Virus record (IMG/VR): IMGVR_UViG_3300025141_016157
Coordinates: 96,347 to 160,346 of that record
Source of the DNA: a virus
Strand: one strand, 5' to 3'
DNA: 64,000 bases
This document shows, piece after piece, positions 58,803-64,000 of this stretch. Numbering within the stretch: position 1 is the first letter of the stretch; the number at the start of each line of letters is the position of its first letter. Under the pieces are notes generated by a model. The model searched no databases. It saw only the letters and a program-made list of their open reading frames with translations, and had not been told where the DNA came from. The position numbers and the translations under genes are program-made.

Positions 58803-58906
58803 TTTTTATATAAGTCTCTATTGTATGTTTTTATTTTTGATCCATATTTTAGATATTTAATATTTGATACCTTTATACGTATATAGCATATAGACACGAG
58901 GTTAAT

Positions 58907-59569
58907 ATGAAAAACGCTGTACTTATAGGAATGATAGGAATATTGCTTGGATCACCGTTAGATTCTCATGCAGATCCTCCAGAAATAGAAGAAGTTCATG
59001 CAGGACCAGAGAGAAGCTTTGAATCAATAATGAGATCTGTAGTGGAAGTTAGAAGCTTTTACGGATATGGAACAGGAACAGTTTTTGAAAAATCTGGTAA
59101 AACATATGTTCTTACTGCTGCACACGTAGTAACAGGTGTTGACAATGAGCCGATTGCAGTTTTTGTAGTCCACGGTGAAGAGCAAAAGCCGGCAACAATA
59201 GCGTATATTGATTCAGGTTCAGATATTGCCATTTTAGCAATCGATGAAATGGAGACACGAGATCCGTATAGACTAAAATTTAGAAGATCTGAAATTGGAG
59301 TAGGTGATAGGGCTGGATACTGTGGGTTTCCTAATAGAAGAGATCTTGCTTGCTTTTCTGGCGGAATTTCACATACTTCTGACGGAGTAATAAATTTACA
59401 CTCTTACGCATTCGGAGGTGCATCAGGCTCTCTTGTCGTAGACTCAAGAGGTAAAGCAATTGGAATACTTAGTGCAATTGAAGTAGCGAGGTTCTATGGT
59501 ATGCCTACACCCCTTGAAAGCATAGTATGGATAAGACCATTATCTAGGGATATTCTTGAAAACCTATAG
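58907..59569 (+). CDS. Secreted trypsin-like (chymotrypsin-fold) serine protease
   Basis: A 220-residue S1-type protease. Signal peptide KNAVLIGMIGILLGSPLD, with HADPP following. Triad: H73 in LTAAHVV, D106 in SDIAIL, S173 in FGGASGSLV. GTGTVFEKSGK before H73 is typical. It would act in the periplasm or outside the cell, possibly processing envelope or defence proteins. It has its own transcript start region; a promoter of the recurrent type lies just after it for the nuclease gene. Confidence 0.85.
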   Translation: MKNAVLIGMIGILLGSPLDSHADPPEIEEVHAGPERSFESIMRSVVEVRSFYGYGTGTVFEKSGKTYVLTAAHVVTGVDNEPIAVFVVHGEEQKPATIAYIDSGSDIAILAIDEMETRDPYRLKFRRSEIGVGDRAGYCGFPNRRDLACFSGGISHTSDGVINLHSYAFGGASGSLVVDSRGKAIGILSAIEVARFYGMPTPLESIVWIRPLSRDILENL

Positions 59570-59571
59570 GA

Positions 59572-59601
59572 TTGTAAACTACAGCATTGCTAAGTTATAA
59601 T
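59572..59601 (+). promoter_or_regulatory. Putative phage promoter, TTGTAAA-N17-TATAAT
   Basis: TTGTAAA at 59572-59578 and TATAAT at 59596-59601, spacer 17 nt, lie 16 nt before the nuclease gene ATG at 59617. Confidence 0.6.
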
Positions 59602-59616
59602 TTAATGAGGTAAAAC

Positions 59617-60372
59617 ATGTACTTACAAAAAGATTCAGTCACCCCTACACTAGCTAGATTAGTAAATTTTGAAAATAAGCTTGAGAGTCTCTTCTGTGAT
59701 TTTAATTTAGATCTTAGAGAGAATACTGGCAGGAGAAATATGCTACTATCTCAGGCACAAGAGGTATTTTTTGCAGAAGCTATTTCTTCAAATGGGTACA
59801 ATGTATCATGTTCAGGAAAGACTGGTGAACCAGATATTGTTATAGAATGTATTGGAAAGGAGCTTGAGTGCAAGCTAACATCTAGCGGAAATAGATCGTG
59901 GCCGTTACAATGTGATTATACTACAATATCAAAAAAAGGAAGCCTTGATTTTTTATATGTGCTTTCAAATAAAGATTTTTCAGAGTTCGCTGTTTTACTA
60001 TTTGAAAATCTTACAGCAAAAGATTTTCACTTACCAGCACCCGGATCACGTCAGAAATCTAGAATGAACAAGGCGAACGCTATGAAAAAGTGCATAGTTC
60101 TTCATGGAGATGTTAATAATAAAAGCCAGCGACATATTTCAAAATATATCGATGATCTTTCTGAAGAAACAATGGGAAATAAGTCGAGAATTTCCGAACT
60201 TACAAGAAGGCTTGAAAATACTAAATCAGAAAAAAAGAGATTATCAATATTAAAAATGATAAAAAATGAAAAATTTAGATTTGAAAAGAAGAAAAGCAAG
60301 CTTTGTGAAAAAATTAAATACTGGACAGATTCAGGACCTCATTTTGAAATTTCGCTGGATGCAATTGCGTGA
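59617..60372 (+). CDS. PD-(D/E)XK nuclease, restriction-enzyme-like
   Basis: A 251-residue protein. The active-site block GEPDIVIE then CIGKELECKLTSS gives D73, E84 and K86 (D-x10-E-x-K), the PD-(D/E)XK signature. The C-terminal half has a long charged coiled coil (RISELTRRLENTKSEKKRLS). It could degrade host DNA, or act as a restriction enzyme, which would require protected phage DNA. No methyltransferase partner is next to it. A small membrane gene overlaps its stop. Confidence 0.68.
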   Translation: MYLQKDSVTPTLARLVNFENKLESLFCDFNLDLRENTGRRNMLLSQAQEVFFAEAISSNGYNVSCSGKTGEPDIVIECIGKELECKLTSSGNRSWPLQCDYTTISKKGSLDFLYVLSNKDFSEFAVLLFENLTAKDFHLPAPGSRQKSRMNKANAMKKCIVLHGDVNNKSQRHISKYIDDLSEETMGNKSRISELTRRLENTKSEKKRLSILKMIKNEKFRFEKKKSKLCEKIKYWTDSGPHFEISLDAIA

Positions 60373-60521
60373 AAGAAAAGGAAACAAGGAAAATTTGCAG
60401 GATTTTTGATGATATTATGACACTAACTGGAAGTCTTGCATTAAGTGTCTATATAGTTTACTATAGTATCTTTAGATACAAAGGTAATTCCGCTACAGAC
60501 AGGAAAGAATACCGTAAGTAA
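60369..60521 (+). CDS. Small membrane protein
   Basis: A 50-residue ORF starting with GTG in a GTGA overlap with the nuclease stop. One membrane segment (TLTGSLALSVYIVYYSIF) flanked by basic ends. Its last 29 bases overlap the end of the minus-strand VWA lipoprotein gene. Translational coupling supports it, but it is short. Confidence 0.45.
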   Translation: MKEKETRKICRIFDDIMTLTGSLALSVYIVYYSIFRYKGNSATDRKEYRK

Positions 60522-62097
60522 TATCTATAGAGCTTCCATCTGCTGGCGATGTTGTAAATATAACTGTGTTAGATGATTGCTCATATGTCCAATCTGATGA
60601 AATAACACCGTCAACAGTAACTGCTATCGTATCTTCAATTGGAATGTCTGATAAAGCAAATGCCATCTGTGCAAGAGATTCTCTTGCTAGCGTATCCATT
60701 GTTGTACTCCAGTCAGATGCACATATTGACATAAATGTTCCACCCAGATCACTCACTACATCGTAGTATCCATCACCAAATTGTGCGCCGCCGTTTGTGC
60801 TACACCCGGAAGGGTAATCTCCCGAGATTGCGTGTGCAACAATTAAATCTGATGAGCTCTTTAGCGAAAGCAGAGATGAAGAATAGTCTGACGGAACCAT
60901 CGTGCTTCTGTAAGTAGACCAGTCGGGTTCGTCGGAAACATATACAACAACTAGCCTAGAATGCGATCTAAAGAATCCTGTTGAAGACCCAGAAGAAGCA
61001 TCACCAGTAGTAGTAGATTCATATGCATGCCATAAACCAGCTTCCATTGCGCTACCTCGTGTCCCTATAGAGTCAACTTGAATATTAAATTCTCCAACGG
61101 GATCAGCTGTTGCATTTGTAATAACGTCTCCGACAAAATCGGCACTGTCTGTTGTTATAAGTGCAACCTGGTATGAAACACCAGCAGCATTGAAAGCATT
61201 CATAAAAGCATCAAAGTTATTCTGTAAGTTGGTTTGATTTCCACCCATGGACCCAGAGTTGTCTATAACAAAAAGAATATCAACATCTACTGTTCCATCT
61301 TGTGTAAATGAATCTAAGATCCAAGCTTCTATGTCTCCCAAACCATCTTGATCTGCGTAGGCAAGTGGTGTTGCAGGATCGTTAGAGACTATCTCTAGGT
61401 ACCCAGCATCATCATGAGTATCTAAAGGTAGGTAATCTATATTAAGATCTATAGTGTCTCCAGGAGCTACCGTGATAGGCAGAACACCCCATCCTGGCTC
61501 ATAGTCTTGCATAGAGAAGTCTACAGGAAGACTAGCGAAAAACTCTATATCAGAAATTATAAGATTTGAATTTCCAATATTCCCGACTTCTACTGAGAGT
61601 GTATCATCACAACCCAGGTAAACATTTCCAAAATCATGATAGTCAGGTGTTATTGTAATTACCGGTGCATCACCAGATCCATCAAGTAAAACATTGACAA
61701 TTGGCTCGTCATCATCATTAGAGACGATACTGATTGTATCATAATTAGTTTCATATGTTCCAGGAGCATAAGTGACAATAAGCTCAACTGAGCTTAAAGA
61801 ATCTACAATCCCAAGCGGTATCGCTGTAAGGGAAAAGTTTGAATCTCCTGCATGTAGATAGATGTTAGAAATGTTAAGATCACCATTTCCTATATTTTTA
61901 ATGTTGACAATAACATCTTGAGATTCTGATCCAGCACTAAGAGCACCGTAGTCATGATATGTAGGATCGACTTCTATTTCAGGAACAGTTATGCCCGGGT
62001 CTGATTCTTCTACATGTTTAGCAACTCCATAGTCACTTGTGCATCCAGATAGAAAAAATAGGAAAGTAAAGACTCCGACTTTAGATTTCATAAACAT
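60493..62097 (-). CDS. VWA-domain lipoprotein with choice-of-anchor D-like repeats
   Basis: About 534 residues. The ATG at 62097 (MFMKSKVGVFTFLFFLSGC) is preferred since GAGGTTGG lies just upstream; a longer start at 62136 overlaps more of the neighbour. Lipobox FLSGC. Two Ig-like ASPM/anchor-D segments follow (HDYGALSAGSESQDVIVNIK, NIGNGDLNI; HDFGNVYLGCDDTLSVEVGN, NIGNSNLII), then a von Willebrand A domain with MIDAS motif FVIDNSGSMGG. Predicted to sit in the outer membrane periplasmic face. Adhesion, superinfection exclusion or host mimicry are possible roles. Overlaps the upstream gene by 17 nt. Confidence 0.75.
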   Translation of the reverse strand: MFMKSKVGVFTFLFFLSGCTSDYGVAKHVEESDPGITVPEIEVDPTYHDYGALSAGSESQDVIVNIKNIGNGDLNISNIYLHAGDSNFSLTAIPLGIVDSLSSVELIVTYAPGTYETNYDTISIVSNDDDEPIVNVLLDGSGDAPVITITPDYHDFGNVYLGCDDTLSVEVGNIGNSNLIISDIEFFASLPVDFSMQDYEPGWGVLPITVAPGDTIDLNIDYLPLDTHDDAGYLEIVSNDPATPLAYADQDGLGDIEAWILDSFTQDGTVDVDILFVIDNSGSMGGNQTNLQNNFDAFMNAFNAAGVSYQVALITTDSADFVGDVITNATADPVGEFNIQVDSIGTRGSAMEAGLWHAYESTTTGDASSGSSTGFFRSHSRLVVVYVSDEPDWSTYRSTMVPSDYSSSLLSLKSSSDLIVAHAISGDYPSGCSTNGGAQFGDGYYDVVSDLGGTFMSICASDWSTTMDTLARESLAQMAFALSDIPIEDTIAVTVDGVISSDWTYEQSSNTVIFTTSPADGSSIDITYGILSCL

Positions 62098-62956
62098 TAT
62101 AACCAACCTCGACAACTGAGCTGTAGTTGGGGACAAAACCGAGCTGAACTGTATTTGTCTCTTCTACGTAAGTCCAATCATGTATTGCAACCTGGTCTAC
62201 ATATACGATAATTGACTCAAGAATAGGATCTTTCTCGCTTAGAATGATATAATCTCTTAACTGTGTAAGGTAAGATGAACTCGACAGCCAGACAGACCAG
62301 TCTTCTTCGCATATATCAATTGGATCTTTTCCGTACAGAATTGCTAATTCTTCATACTTGTATCCAATATCATATGTATAGCCACATTCGCTATCTTCGA
62401 GCTGCGTTATTGTAACTACGTCATGACTGACATCTTTAAACTCATCATTTAGCCAATCGTAGAATAGATCAGCTGAGATAGCACTTTGCTCATCTTCGTC
62501 AGAAATTAAGAATAATAGAAAATCCGCCTCTGGACGCCTGAAGGTTAATCCTTCCTCTGAGTCCAAAAAAGTGTATGTGGCTCCGAACCCCTCCTCTAAA
62601 TAAGTGCTAGGAAGAAGACTGGGTGCCATTAGCATATCTATGGCTGTAGATGATGAATCATAGGGCCCAGTGTAAGATAGCTCGCTAGGGTCCATTGTTA
62701 TATATCCAAACTTATAGTCAAGCGTGAGAGATTCAATATCAATTCTTAGTATGTCCATTCCGTCTGCAACATCTTCATAGTTATCTGACATCGATCCAGA
62801 GGTGTCTAATACAACCAAGACATCTAATTCTTTTAGCTGCTCTGATTGAACATATGAATCAATAACAACTCTCACCTCTTTAGTGTCTGTCACCTGATAG
62901 TCAGGTGTACATCCACAAAAAAATAACAAAACCAGGAGTGATACAAGCTTTTTCAT
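62081..62956 (-). CDS. VWA-domain lipoprotein
   Basis: About 291 residues from ATG 62956, chosen for an AGGACA ribosome site and a lipoprotein signal MKKLVSLLVLLFFCGC (lipobox FFCGC). The longer upstream start is rejected because it adds about 69 residues of non-signal sequence and overlaps a + strand gene. VWA motif VVLDTSGSMSD, then FLLFLISDEDE. The C-terminal ending (DWTYVEETNTVQLGF) resembles the end of the neighbouring lipoprotein (DWTYEQSSNTVIF), so the two are paralogues that form a minus-strand operon. Confidence 0.75.
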   Translation of the reverse strand: MKKLVSLLVLLFFCGCTPDYQVTDTKEVRVVIDSYVQSEQLKELDVLVVLDTSGSMSDNYEDVADGMDILRIDIESLTLDYKFGYITMDPSELSYTGPYDSSSTAIDMLMAPSLLPSTYLEEGFGATYTFLDSEEGLTFRRPEADFLLFLISDEDEQSAISADLFYDWLNDEFKDVSHDVVTITQLEDSECGYTYDIGYKYEELAILYGKDPIDICEEDWSVWLSSSSYLTQLRDYIILSEKDPILESIIVYVDQVAIHDWTYVEETNTVQLGFVPNYSSVVEVGYNVYEI

Positions 62957-63020
62957 AATTTGTCCTATAGAATTACGTATCACGAACTTCAATTCACTAA
63001 AAAAATATTTTACATTTAAT

Positions 63021-63048
63021 TTGTGCTGTACCCTTGTATCACTATAAT
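63021..63048 (+). promoter_or_regulatory. Putative promoter, TTGTGC-N16-TATAAT
   Basis: TTGTGC at 63021-63026 and TATAAT at 63043-63048 precede the small gene at 63060 by only 11 nt. A weaker relative of the recurrent element, in the divergent gap between the lipoprotein operon and the tRNA region. Confidence 0.45.
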
Positions 63049-63059
63049 TAAAGAGCGCT

Positions 63060-63278
63060 ATGGTAAGTGTAAGGGCAAAGGTTTCGATAGGAGATCTTGC
63101 AAGACATAAATGTGGAATTAACAAAGAAACAGCAGGCATTTCTGAAAGGATCGGACTAGTCATAGCAATAAATCCCGTTTTAGGATCGGGATTTCAGTCA
63201 GCAGAAATTATGTGGTGTACTAACGGAAATATTGAAACTGTTATGCTTAACTACCTAAGACCTATAAATAAACTTTAA
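63060..63278 (+). CDS. Small SH3-like hypothetical protein
   Basis: A 72-residue protein: SIGDLARHKCGINKETAGI, then GLVIAINPVLGSGFQSAEIM and NIETVMLNYLR. The GDLxRHK ... GLVxxI ... VMWxxGxxET pattern matches small barrel proteins common in large phages. It is divergent from the VWA lipoproteins. Confidence 0.65.
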   Translation: MVSVRAKVSIGDLARHKCGINKETAGISERIGLVIAINPVLGSGFQSAEIMWCTNGNIETVMLNYLRPINKL

Positions 63279-63285
63279 AAGTTAC

Positions 63286-63314
63286 GTGTAAACAACCATG
63301 GCTTTTATTATAAT
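63286..63314 (+). promoter_or_regulatory. Putative phage promoter for tRNA, GTGTAAA-N16-TATAAT
   Basis: GTGTAAA at 63286-63292 and TATAAT at 63309-63314, spacer 16 nt, lie 33 nt upstream of the first tRNA. Confidence 0.65.
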
Positions 63315-63347
63315 AAAGGTGTAATGGAAAACAAGCTAATTACATAT

Positions 63348-63425
63348 AGGCCTATAGCTCAATCAGGTTAGAGCATCGCTCTCATAAAGCGAGGGTTCTC
63401 GGTTCGAGTCCGAGTAGGCCTACCA
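63348..63425 (+). tRNA. tRNA with anticodon CAU (Ile2 candidate or Met)
   Basis: A complete cloverleaf with encoded CCA: 7-bp acceptor AGGCCTA/TAGGCCT, D stem GCTC/GAGC, anticodon stem TCGCT/AGCGA with loop CTCATAA, T stem CTCGG/CCGAG. Anticodon CAU at 63383-63385. The acceptor has C4-G69 and C5-G68, pairs also seen in bacterial tRNA-Ile2, and TilS is encoded in the window, so I lean to tRNA-Ile(CAU) read as AUA after lysidine modification; elongator Met remains possible. Confidence 0.85.
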
Positions 63426-63491
63426 TTTTTGATATTTTATAATTTAAAAAGACCCCCGGGCACAGTGCCTAGAAACTCGAAAGGAGAGAAA

Positions 63492-63770
63492 ATGAAAATA
63501 AAAACAAATGAAAATAAGATCGCCGATCATCACTATACATCAGCAGATGCTGGTGTGATGATTAGTGGTACTTTGAGTAATATTCCGTATGAATCCTATG
63601 TGACGATGGCAACAGATGCCGGCGTCAAGATTATTAAAGAGACAGTTTATACTATGAATAGAATCAAACTCCATGATCGACTGAACAAGGTTGCTTCAGG
63701 TACTATTACAGTAGAGGAGTTTATGAATGTTGTCCAGGGTGAAGTTCTGAGAACAGCAACGGGAATGTAA
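63492..63770 (+). CDS. Small hypothetical protein between tRNA genes
   Basis: A 92-residue protein starting at ATG 63492 after AAAGGAGAGAAA; the upstream ATG at 63429 is less likely as it has no such site. KIADHHYTSADAGVMISGTL, then ETVYTMNRIKLHDRLNKVAS and EEFMNVVQGEVLRTATG. Phage genomes often place small ORFs between tRNAs. Function unknown. Confidence 0.6.
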   Translation: MKIKTNENKIADHHYTSADAGVMISGTLSNIPYESYVTMATDAGVKIIKETVYTMNRIKLHDRLNKVASGTITVEEFMNVVQGEVLRTATGM

Positions 63771-63778
63771 AGAAAATT

Positions 63779-63808
63779 TTGTAAACCTATCCTAGCAGAG
63801 GATATAAT
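63779..63808 (+). promoter_or_regulatory. Putative phage promoter for tRNA, TTGTAAA-N17-TATAAT
   Basis: TTGTAAA at 63779-63785 and TATAAT at 63803-63808 (17-nt spacer) end 8 nt before the second tRNA, so transcription would begin at about the tRNA 5' end. Confidence 0.65.
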
Positions 63809-63816
63809 AGATTCAT

Positions 63817-63893
63817 CGGATCCTAGCTCAATCGGTTAGAGCAGCGGTCTCATAAACCGCCGGTTCTGGGTTCAAGTCCCAGGGATCCGACCA
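63817..63893 (+). tRNA. tRNA with anticodon CAU (Met or Ile2)
   Basis: Cloverleaf with encoded CCA: acceptor CGGATCC/GGATCCG, D stem GCTC/GAGC, anticodon stem GCGGT/ACCGC with loop CTCATAA, T stem CTGGG/CCCAG, discriminator A. Anticodon CAU at 63851-63853. C1-G72 is paired and the D arm is elongator-like, so it is not a typical initiator. Most likely elongator Met, with the first CAU tRNA being Ile2, or the reverse. Confidence 0.85.
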
Positions 63894-63900
63894 CTGCTTA

Positions 63901-63976
63901 GGGTCAATAGCTCAATTGGTAGAGCACCGGCCTTTTAAGCCGTAGGTTCTGGGTTCAAGTCCCAGTTGACCCACCA
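63901..63976 (+). tRNA. tRNA-Lys (anticodon UUU)
   Basis: Cloverleaf with encoded CCA: acceptor GGGTCAA/TTGACCC, D stem GCTC/GAGC, anticodon loop CTTTTAA (UUU at 63934-63936), T stem CTGGG/CCCAG. The outermost anticodon-stem pair is a C-U mismatch (63927 with 63943). Starts 7 nt after the CAU tRNA, so co-transcribed. AAA and AAG codons are frequent in the window's genes. Confidence 0.88.
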
Positions 63977-63991
63977 TCACAAGAGAGAGAA

Positions 63992-64000
63992 ATGATAAAA
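63992..64000 (+). CDS. Start of a gene running out of the window
   Basis: AAGAGAGAGAA followed by ATG at 63992 looks like a ribosome site and start; only three codons remain. Nothing about the product can be said. Confidence 0.35.

Noticed and set aside
62957-63163. Long N-terminal extension of the VWA lipoprotein (start at 63163)
   Set aside because: It would place about 69 residues ahead of a clear lipoprotein signal and overlap the + strand gene at 63060; ATG 62956 has a ribosome site.

Overview
The window reads as part of a large, AT-rich, lytic, tailed (jumbo-type) bacteriophage genome. Genes are densely packed, often with 1-35 nt overlaps (ATGA, GTGA, TTGA junctions), and almost all lie on the + strand. 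The phage assignment rests on an endolysin, a holin/spanin-like cassette, a replicative helicase, a complete DNA polymerase III alpha subunit, a stand-alone sigma factor with a separate helix-turn-helix partner, a phage GroEL, tRNA genes, and many small conserved phage-type proteins. No terminase, portal, major capsid or tail genes were recognised; they are probably elsewhere in the genome. The host is Gram-negative, judged from lipoprotein signals. Two VWA / choice-of-anchor-D-like lipoproteins and a thioredoxin-like lipoprotein resemble proteins I associate with marine Myxococcota or other deltaproteobacterial lineages; that host guess is weak inference.

Layout. 1-5.8 kb: DnaB-type helicase (5' end cut), B12-dependent ribonucleotide reductase, ClpP-like protease, amidase endolysin, cysteine synthase. 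5.9-10.6 kb: sulfotransferase, nucleotidyltransferase, SleB-like wall hydrolase, LpxH-like phosphoesterase (-), MazG-type pyrophosphatase and a MazG-HAD fusion. 10.7-24.2 kb: ThyX, a deoxyribosyltransferase-like protein, DNA polymerase III alpha, and a set of accessory proteins (three of them HExxH metallopeptidases) that share one N-terminal tag. 24.2-29.2 kb: nucleotide and sugar metabolism (P-loop kinase fused to a thymidylate-synthase-like domain, epimerase, cupin, thymidine kinase, DHH phosphoesterase, second sulfotransferase, dCMP deaminase). 29.2-44.5 kb: a probable virion/late block with a tagged superoxide dismutase, acidic scaffold-like proteins, a lysis cassette, a pterin-dehydratase-like protein, and a 1562-residue protein carrying three different nucleotidyltransferase folds, ended by a strong terminator. 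44.5-51.7 kb: GroEL, sigma factor, HTH partner and small genes. 51.8-60.5 kb: TilS, IMP dehydrogenase, XPD/DinG helicase, DUF192 protein, lipoprotein thioredoxin, GIY-YIG, HAD, secreted serine protease and a PD-(D/E)XK nuclease. 60.5-63 kb: two minus-strand VWA lipoproteins. 63.3-64 kb: tRNAs with anticodons CAU, CAU and UUU.

Main discovery candidate. At least six proteins begin with a near-identical 19-22 residue amphipathic segment, roughly MKIT-x4-(R/K)-x-II-x-EE-(L/I)-L-x-E. It ends at a site matching, or close to, the T4 prohead-protease consensus (L/I)-x-E before A/S/G. The same module looks grafted onto unrelated domains: zinc peptidases, a SleB-type hydrolase and, in looser form, an Fe/Mn superoxide dismutase whose metal ligands are shifted by exactly such an extension. 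A C-terminal version occurs on a DUF192 protein. I propose a capsid-targeting (cargo packaging) signal for an unusually large set of injected or encapsidated enzymes.

Other connected themes. (i) TilS plus two CAU tRNAs suggests the phage supplies its own lysidine-modified tRNA-Ile for AUA codons, which are common in its genes. (ii) A recurrent promoter, (G/T)TGTAAA-N16/17-TATAAT, probably belongs to the phage sigma factor and its separate HTH protein. (iii) The kinase/TS-like fusion has an Asp at the position that selects cytosine over uracil substrates, hinting at modified cytosine metabolism. (iv) Envelope-directed proteins (lipoproteins, secreted protease, spanin-like proteins) suggest remodelling of the host periplasm.
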